Below, one piece after another: positions 41,944-53,004 of a DNA stretch of 64,000 nucleotides (position 1 is its first letter; each line of letters opens with the position of its first letter). The stretch covers positions 2,224,501-2,288,500 of the forward strand of contig CM074760.1 of the NCBI GenBank assembly GCA_037355855.1, read 5' to 3'. This DNA is from Pseudo-nitzschia pungens. Lineage: Eukaryota; Bacillariophyta; Bacillariophyceae; Bacillariales; Bacillariaceae. Under the pieces are notes generated by a model, which saw nothing but the letters and a program-made list of their open reading frames with translations, made no database searches and had not been told where the DNA came from. Made by a program: the position numbers and the translations under genes.

Positions 41944-44542
41944 TTACAAAAAAAGAGCTCTTCTCGTCGCGTTGCTGTCCAGTCCTATGCTTTCAGCGTC
42001 GATCGATACCTCTTCCAGGGAATGGAACCAAAATCCGGTCGCCATCATCACATAGACGGAGATGCAAGTAGCACCTACCAACCAGTTGGTGGTTCCTCCC
42101 TGCAGCACAGCGGCTATCACAATGACGGCAAAAAAAATGCAAACGGTTTCGTAGGCGTGAAAGTAGAGGGTCATGGACCGATCCACCATCCAACCGATGA
42201 TGACGCACCCTGGCAACACAAACGAAGCCACCTGGATGGCGCTGCCTACCGTAACACCTACACATAAATCCATTTCATTCCGGTACGCAAACAGGATTGC
42301 AGAGACCTGTTCGGCAACGTTAGAAAAGAACGGAACAATGATCATCGACGTGAAGACCTCGCTAAAGTGCATCCGAATTGCAAAACCATCGATGGTGTTG
42401 ACCAATATATCACTCATGGCTGAGATGCCAAGGGTAATGATAAACAGCCAAAGAATACCGACTCGAAACGACATTTGAACTTCTATTATCGGTGTCGGAT
42501 TGGTCCTCAACCTGTGGCAGCGAGGAAGCTGTAGATACAACCCAACAGACAATTTCAAAAAGTAATCATCAACGACATCAGAAAAGAAAGTCGATCGGCT
42601 TGGCTCGTTTCAAATCTCACTATTGCTGTTTCTTACCGGTTTGGACTGTCTCCGTCGGTTCCGCCAGTCCCAGGGGCAGGAGCACACCCGGCATGCCGTT
42701 CTTTTTCTTCTTTCGTTTTCCTTGGCCACCCGGAGTGCAAGTGTGGTCATTGTTGATGTTTCTGTTGTGTTCGGTAGGGGTGGGATGCGTCGCGTTCGCC
42801 TCGGGGTGGGTTCCTCGGCGCAATCGTGGCGCCCCAGGTTCGAGAAAGGGAGTTCTGCCGTTTCCGTCATTGGTGGCGAGATAGTCGTCAAAGTAGGTCG
42901 GATCATCGGTGTTGGCGGCCATCTGCCTACCGTTGGCGTGAAAGTTTGTAGGCAGGAGGCATTCTTCGTCGGAGGACGACGCGTCCTCACCTTCTTCTTC
43001 CTCGCCGCTGTCTCGCTCGCTTGGTATCATTCCCAGTAGCTGGTGGTTGGTCCTCTTAGCACCCCGATACATGAGTTCCACGTCACCATCGCCCATCGTG
43101 ACGTTTCCGTTGCGTTGCTCTGAGGGAATCACCCGCCTTGCTGCCGCCATCCATTCCTCTTCGGAAGCTAGTAGCTCGTGTTCAACGGTATCGTTCAAAC
43201 GGAGAATGCATTTCGCGCGTCGGACCAGCCAAACACAAAAGAGGTTTCTCCGCGGAGCTCCGTGGTGAGGTGTGAGGTGCGGAGAATCTGGCGAACAGGG
43301 TTCGTGCTCGTCGAATTCCTCTTTGTGTGTTCCCAACTGAAACACGAGGTAGCAACCGTACATCAGGATCATGACAAACGCATTTACCCTACAGAACTGC
43401 AGCTCTTCCACTGTTGGCTGGCCTGCAGCGATCATCGATGACGACGTCTCTGCTTCGCCGTCACTGGCGCTTCCGTTTCTGAGTTGGCCCCCGAGAACAA
43501 GCGTCGCGGGCAGGAGGGATCCAGCCGTCGAGAGGAGGAGCATCCCAACCGAAACGTTCCCTGAGGTAATGCGAAGTTCCTGTACCTGCCATCTTAGGCC
43601 ACCGATGAGGCAGCTGATACCAAAGACAAAAAGGAGGTTGGTCAGCATGCTTCCCAGCATGGCTAGCTGGACCACTCGGTAGAATCCCTTGCGAAGGGCC
43701 GCCGAAGCAATAAGCAATTCGGGAGCGTTTCCAAAGGTAGCGTTCAGGAGAGCTCCGATAGTGCCATTCGTGTGCATTGCGACCTGTTCTGTCACGAACG
43801 AGAGGCTAGAAGCAATGAGCGTGTGCGTGTATAAAGGTTATGTGCGTTGAAAGACCCATTGCATAGTTCGTAAAAAATGAAGAACAAAATCATTGCAATT
43901 GACGGAATTTTCCACGTGATGAATTCGTGAGACAAAGGTTAACAGAGCCATTACCCCATTCGCGTTGAGAGCGAGAGCAAGAGAGAAGATTAATGAGCAC
44001 AAAGAGAGGTCCAACAGAGTAGTCTTTCGTTTGATGGGAAGTTTTGACTCATTCATTGCAGTGTGTGCGAATTTGTTTCGCAATGAAATGTACATTTTAT
44101 CCAAATCCTGGTCAAAGATAGCAACTTTTCGAAAATAGCGACAAAAGCCGAAGGGAGAACTGCGCAGCGCTTGCGCCAAACACTATTCCAACACGATGCA
44201 ACGCAATTCAAAGTACTTCTCTTCCACGTACCGCTCGGCACAGGGAATGAGCGCCATTCCCGAAAAGGCAAAACAGAGCGTTTCCCCCAAAAAGCCGGTT
44301 GCGTCTCCCATGAGCGCTACCGGTCCTAGGACCAGCAACCAGTTGAGCTTGTGATTAAGGACCAATCCCGACGAGTGCCAAAGGTCCAGGACTATATCCT
44401 TGCACAACGAGTTTCTCGACTGCCTTCGGCTTGACCGAGTCATCCCACCCTGTTCGTTTTCGTCGGGCTCCGAGGGTTCGAGGGTGGAAGAATCGAGGTC
44501 ATTCGCCGGATCCTCATCATGAGGCTTGCTACCGTTCACCAT
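41944..44542 (-). CDS. Cation/proton exchanger of the CAX family
   Basis: Three exons on the minus strand: 44542-44232, 43805-42637 and 42482-41944 (introns GTACGT...TCTAG and GTAAGA...AATAG), 672 residues from ATG 44542. The frame stays open to an ATG at 45115, but that extension overlaps spacer-type sequence, so the shorter start is preferred. The first half has LNWLLVLGPVALMG, LIPCAERLSFVTEQVA and the c-1 motif LLNATFGNAPELLIASAAL. The second half has SAMSDILVNTIDG, the c-2-like PFFSNVAEQVSAILFA, MDLCVGVTVGSAIQVASFVLPG and GGTTNWLVGATCISVYVMMA. The family moves Ca2+ or other divalent ions against protons across the vacuolar or a similar membrane. Odd points: a ~200-residue acidic, low-complexity loop between the halves, and c-2 reads SNVAEQ instead of the usual GNAAEH. 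Confidence 0.82.
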
Positions 44543-45504
44543 CGTGTCGGGGTAAGTTTGTTTGTATGTGCTGTTGCGTTTCGTGTTGTTGTCGTCGTTC
44601 TTGTTGTGGTTGCAGTTCCCTGTAGTCAGACTATTGTCAGTGCTTGGCAACGAAAAAAGGGAAACAAAAGTGCCGTCGTGGCTATAGTTGCAACTGCTGT
44701 TGTTTTTCCAGACACACCTCCAACCTCGTACCAAACCTCTGGTAGTGAATACTACAGATGATTCGCGTTTCTTTCTCCGATCGGGGGAATCCAATATGTC
44801 GTCCGGACGTTGTCGCTTTTCCAGTTGCGCCTCAGAACGTGGGTCAAATTCTTCGGAAAATCCGTGGCCGACACGATTGTTCTCAAAGCTGCTGCCAGTA
44901 CTAGAACTCGCACTGGGACCACTTCGATTTCGTCGAAGAGGAATGGTGACCGTCGCTGTTCCGTCAAGGCAATGCAATGCAATACTCGCGAACAAGAATC
45001 TCGGTGGCAAAAAGAAGTCCAGATGATGGTCTCGGTGGTGCTTGTTGTTGCTGTAGTGGAAAGATGTCTTGGCTTGCGAGTGGTAAGGTTTTAAACGTAG
45101 ATCGCTTGGAATCATACAAGCACGAATACCGGCACATGTCCTTGGCTCTGGGAGACTGATCCACGCACGGTACAGGTAAGTTACCGGTACATGTGAGATC
45201 CTGACGGATACGGGAGGTGTTTCGTACAGAGAGGCCGTTCATGGAAGAGAAAACAAGACTACGGTACTGTACCGTACGGTAAGGTTTTAGTACCGGGTAC
45301 CAGGTACATTCGGTACCAGAACGAGTACCATCACTGCTTTCACAAGGGCACCAATTTGACTACCGTACTAGTAGCTGACTAGTAGTACGATGCGCCACAA
45401 GGTACGTACCAGGTACGGAACCAGGTAATTACCGTACGATAAATCCTACAGCCCTGCCATCATATTATTATTATTTTATTATATTAGGAAAAAATAATAT
45501 AAAA
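44543..45504. other. 5' flank of the exchanger gene
   Basis: Includes an open frame (to 45115) in phase with the exchanger that could be an N-terminal extension or 5' UTR. From 45160 to 45440 it is dense in GTACCGTACGGTAAGG, GGTACCAGGTAC and ACTAGTAGC words. No independent gene is supported. Confidence 0.5.
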
Positions 45505-46245
45505 TAAATTGTCTGAGTCAATTGATAGCACATTTCTACCATTCCAGTGCGAATAGTGCTCACCCTATGTATGACTGGGGCTATGAAAAAAGTCTGATTC
45601 AAAGATCCCTGATAGTTTGGGTGCCACATCTACTCGATGCATTTTCTTGCCTCCAGTACTACTGCTGCTGCCATATTTTCCTCGGAATTATACCAAATAA
45701 ATTATCTGAGCCAAATTTATGGCACATTTTTACCATTCTAGTGCCAGTGGTGCTCATCCTATATATGGTGGGGACTACAAAAAAATCTGAGTCAAAAGGA
45801 CCTGATAGTTTGGGTGTCACATCTATTCAATGCATTTTGCCTCCTCCAGTACTGCCATATTTTCCTAGCAGGAAATATATCAAATAAATGACCTGAGGCA
45901 ATATATGGCACATTTCTACCATTCCAGTGCCAATGATGCTCACCCTACTATTTATGATTGGGGCTATGAAAAAAGGCTGAGTCAAAAGGACCTGATAGTT
46001 TTGGGGATCACATCTACTATTCAATGCATTTTGCCTTCTCCAGTACTGCCATATTTTCCTTGGAAATATACCAAATAAATTACCCGAGGCAATATATGGC
46101 ATATTTCTAGTACCATTCCAGTGCCAATGATGCTCACCCTACTATTTATGATTGGGGCTATGAAAAAAAGTCTGAGTCAAAGATCCCTGATAGGTTGGGG
46201 ATCACATCTATTCAATGCATTTTGCCTTCTCCAGTACTACCATAA
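45505..46245. repeat. ~190-bp tandem repeat, about four copies
   Basis: Successive copies start near 45505, 45700, 45886 and 46077 with AAATTRYCTGAG, each containing CATTCCAGTGC, GCTCACCCTA, GGGGCTATGAAAAAA, GATAGTTTGGG and CAATGCATTTTGCC. Divergence between copies is modest (single bases and small indels). No coding potential. Confidence 0.85.
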
Positions 46246-46497
46246 AATGAAGATAAAATTTTCTATTATTTGGTCCCAATAAAACTGGGAAATGGATGGT
46301 AAGGTTACGGTAAGGTATTCGCTTTCTATTTTGGACCAGAGGTAGTAATACGCTTTCCAACGGGTAGGTTAATAGTAAGGTTACCGTAGGGTAACTTTAG
46401 GGTAAGGTTAACCTTAGGGGTTACACAACGTGGTCTGTCAAAGTTAGTATTTCGGCTGATAGGGTTCTTTACGACATTGAGGTAACCTTACCGGTAC

Positions 46498-47525
46498 GAG
46501 TTTAGTGTGCAAAGGGACCCCGTTTTCGTGGACAGGTTATGAGCCCGAGCCACATCGGAAGGTCCTCTGTTTTTGGTATCTCTAATCACTCTAAGACAAC
46601 ACGTTGGACACTAATTTATACCCGATGACAGAAATGGCAAGGTCGTGAGCTTTCGAACGGTACCCAACATGACTTATATTGCGCGCCTGGCCTTTTCGTA
46701 CACCGGGCCACAAAATTCGTTCGAAATTACCAAAAAAACTCCATTTCAACAACCACAGCACTAAGAGTTGTCACACCCCCTCTATCTCCATAACCAGCCC
46801 CGGCTTAATTCTGATACTACAGTGGCTCCATCTTTACTATAACAGCAACAAGCTCTCCAAGTTGCGGATTGATTGGGCGTTGTGGTTCGGAGAAACGAAC
46901 TGGCAAAGCAGCAACAAAATCCGGTCTTTTTTTTTGATCGAAAAACTACCCCGGTCCAAACTACGGCGAAAATTCATATCTCGGTCCCCTCTGCGTCGAT
47001 TCAGACAGGAACGCTTCGAACAGCTCTATTATATCAAGATAGATAAGGCCTCCAATTTGCAGATCGATTGGACGAGTCGTTTTCGAGAATCGAACTGTAG
47101 ACTGAGTACACTCCCCCCAAGAAACAGCAAGCAAAAACACCTGAAACTACGGCGAAAATTAATATCTCAGTCCCCTCTCAAAGGATTCAAACAGGAATGC
47201 TTCGAAGAGCTCTATTATATAAAGAAGGAGAAGCCCTCCAATTTGTGGATCGATCTAATAGTTTAAAGTGGTCTATTTGTTACAGAGAGACATGCCTTTG
47301 TTATTAGTGTTGCAAATAAAACGTGATCGGAGCAAAAAAAAGTGATCGAAATCAATCGAACGAACCTCTACGGTACATGTATTTCGAACCTCTATCGATC
47401 GAAATTATGGTGGGCAGACAGACGCTGAGACCACTCGCTTTTTTAGTTGTAAATAGACCCGCTGACGCGATGTAGAAAATGTACTGTTTTCTACGGTGAC
47501 GCGATCCCTTTGCACACTAAACATG
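46498..47525. mobile_element. Transposase-less derivative of the 33-37 kb transposon
   Basis: 1,028 bases, flanked by TA (46496-46497 and 47526-47527). Ends are CGAGTTTAGTGTGCAAAGGG and the complement of CATGTTTAGTGTGCAAAGGG. Relative to 32935-36830 it is inverted and lacks nearly all of the transposase. Shared segments include TTTCGAACGGTACCCAACAT, AGCACTAAGAGTTGTCACAC, GCTCCATCTTTACTATAACA and GTAGAAAACAGTACATTTTC (complement). An open frame at 46679-47266 covers the repeat peptide (LYYIKIDKASNL; SRFRESNCRLST). It is a typical non-autonomous internal-deletion element. Confidence 0.75.
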
Positions 47526-48369
47526 TACGACATTGAGGTAAGTTACGAGACCCGTGAACACAATGCACCAGTTGAAAGTGTGAGATGTGTAACCTTACCT
47601 ATGGTAAGATTACAGGTAACCTTACCTTACTAGTAGTTCTGGATCTAACATGACGTTCATACTGTACTGAGTTTTCAAGGCCCAAAGGAAATAGAGAACA
47701 AAGGGCTTATGAAAATCACAAGCTGAATAGTGGATGACCTACGCTACGATACGAGTGAGCCTTAAATCTGATCTGTTCCTTGCATCGCACACAGTCTCTC
47801 CGACACAGCCGCCCAATCCTTCTCCTATCGTCTGTCTCCGCGATCATCCGTTGAGTATTCGCTTGTTCTTTTTTGGCGCTTTCGCATGTGCTTTTGTTGG
47901 CGGTGGACCAACAGAGCCTGGTCGCGTCCATCTCTCATTTAGTGTAGAAAGAGACGGAGAAAGCAAGCAGCCAACGAAAGGCATTTTTTTGTTGAAACTT
48001 GGTAATGATTTCGGTAACCTTACTTTCGTACTTACTACAAAGTACTTATCACTATCTCACCTCTTGCGGGAGCGACGAAACGAAACCAATCACATAACCA
48101 GGGCCTGCCTACAAGTATTGCCTATTGGAACGAAGCGATCAGAATTGGTCCGTCGAAGGAAATCTCTCACCAATTCTGCTATTCAACAGAGACACGGAAA
48201 AAATCGGGACCACGTAAAGCATCTTTCCAAAAATAAAAAGAGATAAACAAGAAACCATCAATGCAAATTGGTGTGTTGCATTGGAATCTATCCAGCCTTC
48301 CAACACGAAACAAAGGGAAGCAGAACGTCAGAACACTAACCGCAATTCCACACAGCACAACCAACTTGA
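47526..48369. other. 5' flank of the DUF6824 gene
   Basis: Has spacer-motif sequence at 47580-47640 (TGTAACCTTACC; GGTAAGATTACAGG) and near 48000-48040. A 170-codon open frame (47734-48246) has no recognisable feature, overlaps spacer motif and is probably UTR or chance. Confidence 0.45.
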
Positions 48370-50151
48370 ATGAATAATCTAACAGAGAACATGGGGTCGT
48401 CGATAGATGCAAACGAGACTGCCTTGAAGGAAGCATCGGCTTCCGATACCAATGTACAGGAAGAAACAACGATCACAAAGGATACCGCAGAAGTCCTCCA
48501 CGTCCCTGATTCCGACAGCAAAGACAAATCCAACAATGGAGATAATTCAGAGGAGAAGACTGAAAAGGATGGGATTGGCGAGCCAGAGAATACCACCTCG
48601 ACGAAGGAGAGAAAAGAAGAGGACACTATCGTCAAGGAAGTAGGCCAAACTGGAATCAAAGAGAAAGAATCTGCCGATCCTGGGCCCGCTGTTCAATCGA
48701 ACACTGCAATAGAGTCACCATCTTCTCATTCTCCTGATTTGGTTCCTAGCGCTACCTCCAACGAGGATTCGGTAATGGACACGGCAACGAACATTGGAGA
48801 CACGAGCAGCGACAGCAACGAACCCAAATCAGAACTTGTGATGGCAGCCGAGGAGCACGCCAAAAAAAACAAGGACCAACCGGCTCCATGCGAAACCGCC
48901 GTGCGTCCAAACAATCGCGACGTGCTGTTCGGGCGCGGGAAGCCCTTTCAAAACCACCCGGGGAACCGAAAAATGCTTAGCTACATCGATCAATACAAAC
49001 GTCAATACAACGAATCTCCACGGGATCAAAAACGTCCCATCGTTGAGGAAATCATTGGGATACTTACTCGGGACGGTGGGCGATTCTTACGAAGGTACAA
49101 CGAGGACACCAACTCGACTTGGTGGACGGAGGTTCCGAAGCAGGTCGCCTTTGATAAGGTCAGCCACGCCTTTCGTTCCAGGGGCCGTCCCAAGGCCTCC
49201 GATTCGGCCGCGGCAAAGGCGTCCCTGGCCCAGGCCCGTGCCGCAGCGGCAGCAGTAGGGCAGCACCCGCACCACACACACCACCATTTATCGCAGCAGC
49301 AACCGCAGGCACCACAAACACACGCGCACGCGCAGCAGCACCATCCCCACCACCATCATCCATCGCCGTATCCACCCCCCCCAACGCATCATCCACACCA
49401 CCATCCGCACCACCCCCACGCAGCGCACCACCCACATCACCATCCGGGACAGTACGGAACTCCACCGGGACAGTTCGTCGGCGGGCAATTCGGACAATAC
49501 GGCATGCCCCCACCTGCGAACTTTAACCCGATGATTGCGGCAATGCAGCAACAGCATCATCACGCAAATCCGATGATGGGCTATCACCCCATGCCGGGTG
49601 GAATGACACCACAACAACAAGCGATGATGCAAGCCGGAATGATGGCGGTCATGCAGCAGCAGCAACAACAGCAACAATCGGCTTCCGTAGCCACCCAAGG
49701 CGGTATTGCTGGGCCACCTTCCCATCATCCATCGCCCTACTATCAACCGCCACCGCCCAATCCTTACTACGGACAATCAGCGCAAGCAGTCCCCGCGGCA
49801 CAAGGAAGTCCTCCAACGGCTCCCGCTCCGCCCGGATTTCCTCCATCAACTCATGCTAACACCATGTACGCTCAGGCGGCGGGAATCGCCGGTGGCTTTG
49901 TTTTGCCGCCGCCACAGCAGCAGTTGCCACCTCCCGCTGTCGAAGGCGAGGTTGTACCCACAGGAGGTGCTGCAACTGCGAGGCCCATGGCATCCGAAGC
50001 CACGACTCCATCCGCGACCTCAACCACCGGAACAACAGCAGCAGCGACAAGGAATGCGTCCAAAGCTCCGTCGGATCCTGGTACGAGAGACCAAAACACA
50101 TCCGAAAGGGAGAGTCCAAGCAATGCCAATGATGGCGAAATCGAAATCTAA
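48370..50151 (+). CDS. DUF6824-domain protein with His/Pro/Gln-rich tail
   Basis: Single-exon ORF, 593 residues from ATG 48370. Residues 1-175 are acidic, Ser/Thr/Glu-rich and disordered. Residues ~178-272 form the conserved domain: RPNNRDVLFGRGKPFQNHPGN, MLSYIDQYKRQYNESPRDQK, IVEEIIGILTRDGGRFLRRY, TWWTEVPKQVAFDKVSHAFR, then RGRPKAS, which resembles an AT-hook. This matches the diatom-expanded domain I know as DUF6824; its function is not established. The C-terminal half is low complexity (His-Pro runs at ~300-370, Gln/Met-rich ~415-450, Pro/Ala-rich after), like transcription-associated proteins. A nuclear regulator is a reasonable guess only. Confidence 0.75.
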   Translation: MNNLTENMGSSIDANETALKEASASDTNVQEETTITKDTAEVLHVPDSDSKDKSNNGDNSEEKTEKDGIGEPENTTSTKERKEEDTIVKEVGQTGIKEKESADPGPAVQSNTAIESPSSHSPDLVPSATSNEDSVMDTATNIGDTSSDSNEPKSELVMAAEEHAKKNKDQPAPCETAVRPNNRDVLFGRGKPFQNHPGNRKMLSYIDQYKRQYNESPRDQKRPIVEEIIGILTRDGGRFLRRYNEDTNSTWWTEVPKQVAFDKVSHAFRSRGRPKASDSAAAKASLAQARAAAAAVGQHPHHTHHHLSQQQPQAPQTHAHAQQHHPHHHHPSPYPPPPTHHPHHHPHHPHAAHHPHHHPGQYGTPPGQFVGGQFGQYGMPPPANFNPMIAAMQQQHHHANPMMGYHPMPGGMTPQQQAMMQAGMMAVMQQQQQQQQSASVATQGGIAGPPSHHPSPYYQPPPPNPYYGQSAQAVPAAQGSPPTAPAPPGFPPSTHANTMYAQAAGIAGGFVLPPPQQQLPPPAVEGEVVPTGGAATARPMASEATTPSATSTTGTTAAATRNASKAPSDPGTRDQNTSERESPSNANDGEIEI

Positions 50152-51308
50152 CTCCGTAACGATACAGCAAAGCATAGCACATAACGCCGTAACAATGAAT
50201 TGCATTGTACCGTGCCGCTTGATATTGATTCTGGACAGGGATGCTGGGTTGGGATAGAGAAAGCTCACAAATACACAGTAAGACACTTGGATTTACACGT
50301 TCAAGTCGAACTGCGTGTTGCGATGATCCACGGGGCGGGGATGGGATGGGAATGGGACACTACGAGGCGGGTGAAGATTGGTGCAATTTGCACGCAAGAG
50401 TAAGCGAGTAACGCAAAACGCGTTGGCATGCGACGATGGAAACGATAACATACAAATTGACTACTCCTTCGTAAATCACAAACGACGAAAGGGGTAGGGA
50501 CCGATACAAACAAGTAGAAAACACAGAATGGAGACATGACACACACAAATACACGCAACAAGATACTGAATGAAATAGGGAGAAATTGAATTTGGAATGT
50601 GCGCGACGAGAACTAAAGACGTAATAAAGGTATAAATGGCAATGTAAAAAACGAATTAATACCATCCACTAAGTGTGACACAATACACGCTTGCGTAGGA
50701 CAGCAGTATGGCACTCTCAGCACTGTGTAGCAATTCTTTGTAAAAACATACAGAAGTTTCTCACCCTCTAGGATAACACTGGTAATATGTAAAAGGGTTG
50801 ATAATATGACTCCACAAGTGAAGATGCTTCCAACTGAATTCATTACTACCATCTCCTATTTGAGATGCGTGTACTAGTTACACTACTACTACTACTACTA
50901 GTAAAAGTAACATCATCCTAACAATCAACGCATTACTTTCTGATGGCTTTTTTGTACTTGCCACTGATGGACACATTCCCACTGTTCTATGTGCAATAAT
51001 TTCTGCCATCCCAATACTGAAAAATGTATTTTGCAGTCACCACACGGACACGACTTTGGCATAACAAGCATAGGTTCTCGTCCTGGAAATGCCTGCTCTC
51101 TTGTCCGAGGAATTAAAGGGGATCCATTTGAGTACTACTATGTATCGGCACTTTAGAGGGATTGGAACAGGTTGACTCTCTAGCGCAAAATGATTGTTGA
51201 GTAATTCTTGGATTGATATCCTCTATCTTGGATAGCACCCCTGGTTCGTAGTACGATAAGTCTTAGCTTCAAAACGGATCGACCCAACGGTCGGTTCTGT
51301 TCTTAGTA
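50152..51308. other. 3' flank of DUF6824 gene up to the satellite-bearing element
   Basis: No gene supported. An ACT trinucleotide run lies near 50882-50900. The rest is unremarkable; the last bases abut the left end of the mobile element. Confidence 0.5.
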
Positions 51309-51708
51309 CGTCCGAAAACTGTTTCGCGACCCATCGCGACCAATCGCGACCGGATCGCGACCCAATCGCGACTTGTCTAAAAAAAATTCGACCCCAATTT
51401 TTTATTTCACAACCTCTTTTCTATTATTCTCAACTTTTTTCCATTATTCTCAACCACATTTCTCCCTTTTCTCAACTCCCCCAACGTGTCGACGGAAATG
51501 TTCTGTTCTAGACCCTGACATTCAGTCCCTCTTCACACTTTCATTCCATTTTACACATTTGACACACTTGACTCAACACAACAAATAATTTTTAATCCAA
51601 TTTACTTCAATCACACAAAAGTGTTACGTCGTGCACCTTTGTGAACTTTTTTTTTCAGTGGTGTCACATCACATACCGGGACATCGCATCACAAAAACAC
51701 ACACCACC

Positions 51709-52236
51709 ATGCCGAAAGCTTCGTCGGACCCAAGGCACTTTGCCAATGAGCCCAGAATACCCAAGACATTCCATTGTCGCAACTGCATTGCCTCGGGAAG
51801 AAGAAGAAAATCAAAATCCTTCAAGGGATACAAACAAGAATCGAGCCACTTTCACACCTACCGATACGTATCTCAAGGCCTCTCCAGGCATCTCTATTCC
51901 AACAGCGATTGCCGAACTTATTATGTTAAGAACGATCTTATGGATTTTATTTCTTCTGCGAAAGCCGAAGTCACCCTCCCTTTGGTCCGACACACACCAT
52001 CACAGTATGGACTGACAATGACACCAAGCAGAAAGCAGCAACACGTCGATAATACAGGGGGGACAGCAAGCAGCAGCAACGCGTCGATAATACAGGGGGG
52101 GACAGCAAGCAGCAGCAACGCGTCGATAATACAGGGGGGGGACAGCAAGCAGCAACGCGTCGATAAAACAGCAAGCAGCAGCAACGCGTTGATAATACAG
52201 GGGGGGGGACAGCAAGCAGCAGCAACGCGTCGATAA
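51709..52236 (+). CDS. Small element-borne ORF with a putative zinc-finger-like head
   Basis: ATG 51709 to TAA 52236, 175 residues. Residues ~1-115 look like real protein: FHCRNCIASGRRRKSKSFKG, SSHFHTYRYVSQGLSRHLY and NSDCRTYYVKND contain spaced Cys and His that could bind metal. The rest (TASSSNASIIQGG repeats) is translated minisatellite. It looks like the N-terminal remnant of an element-encoded protein whose remainder has been replaced by repeats. I do not recognise the family. Confidence 0.35.
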   Translation: MPKASSDPRHFANEPRIPKTFHCRNCIASGRRRKSKSFKGYKQESSHFHTYRYVSQGLSRHLYSNSDCRTYYVKNDLMDFISSAKAEVTLPLVRHTPSQYGLTMTPSRKQQHVDNTGGTASSSNASIIQGGTASSSNASIIQGGDSKQQRVDKTASSSNALIIQGGGQQAAATRR

Positions 52237-52905
52237 TACAGGGGGGGGACAGCAAGCAGCAGCAACGCGTCGATAATACAGGGGGGACAGCAAGCAGAAA
52301 CGAACGCGTCGAAAATACAGGGGGGACAGCAAGCAGCAAGCAGCAACGAACGCGTCGAAAATACAGGGGGGGGACAGCAAGCAGCAGCAACGCGTCGATA
52401 ATACAGGGGGGACAGCAAGCAGCAACGAACGCGTCGAAAATACAGGGGGGGGACAGCAAGCAGCAACGAACGCGTCGATAATACAGGGGGGGGACAGCAA
52501 GCAGCAGCAACGCGTCGATAATACAGGGGGGACAGCAAGCAGAAACGAACGCGTCGAAAATACAGGGGGGACAGCAAGCAGCAAGCAGCAACGAACGCGT
52601 CGAAAATACAGGGGGGGGGACAGCAAGCAGCAGCAACGCGTCGATAATACAGGGGGGACAGCAAGCAGCAACGAACGCGTCGAAAATACAGGGGGGGGAC
52701 AGCAAGCAGCAACGAACGCGTCGATAATACAGGGGGGGGGACAGCAAGCAGCAGCAACGCGTCGATAATACAGGGGGGACAGCAAGCAGCAACGAACGCG
52801 TCGAAAATACAGGGGGGGGACAGCAAGCAGCAACGAACGCGTCGATAATACAGGGGGGGGACAGCAAGCAGCAACCAACGCGTCGATAATACAGGGGGGA
52901 TAATA
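52034..52905. repeat. G-run minisatellite, ~36-48-bp unit
   Basis: Roughly twenty units of the type AACGCGTCGATAATACAG, a run of 6-9 G, ACAGCAAGCAGCA, with variation in the number of AGCA words, in GATAAT versus GAAAAT, and in G-run length. Long open frames on the minus strand (reading PPCIIDALLLLAV and similar) are by-products of the repeat. Confidence 0.9.
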
Positions 52906-53004
52906 CACGAGAATATTTTTAAAGAACTCTTGCCGTGGTCGTCTTTCCTTGTCAGTGATCGTATCGGTCGTTCCCCTTTTCAGCAATCGTATCGGTCGTT
53001 CCCC

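Noticed and set aside
44543..45115. N-terminal extension of the exchanger to ATG 45115
   Set aside because: The sequence is low complexity and reaches into spacer-motif DNA; the shorter start at 44542 precedes the conserved part and is preferred, though the extension cannot be excluded.
47734..48246. 170-codon plus-strand frame upstream of the DUF6824 gene
   Set aside because: No family motif, overlaps spacer-type sequence and sits where the 5' UTR would be.
52034..52905. CRISPR-like regular array
   Set aside because: Units are contiguous with no unique spacers, and the genome is clearly eukaryotic; it is a minisatellite.
51921..52986. Three overlapping ~300-codon minus-strand frames reading CCLLSPPCIIDAL repeats
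   Set aside because: By-products of the G-run minisatellite, whose mixed unit lengths keep all three frames open; no protein character.
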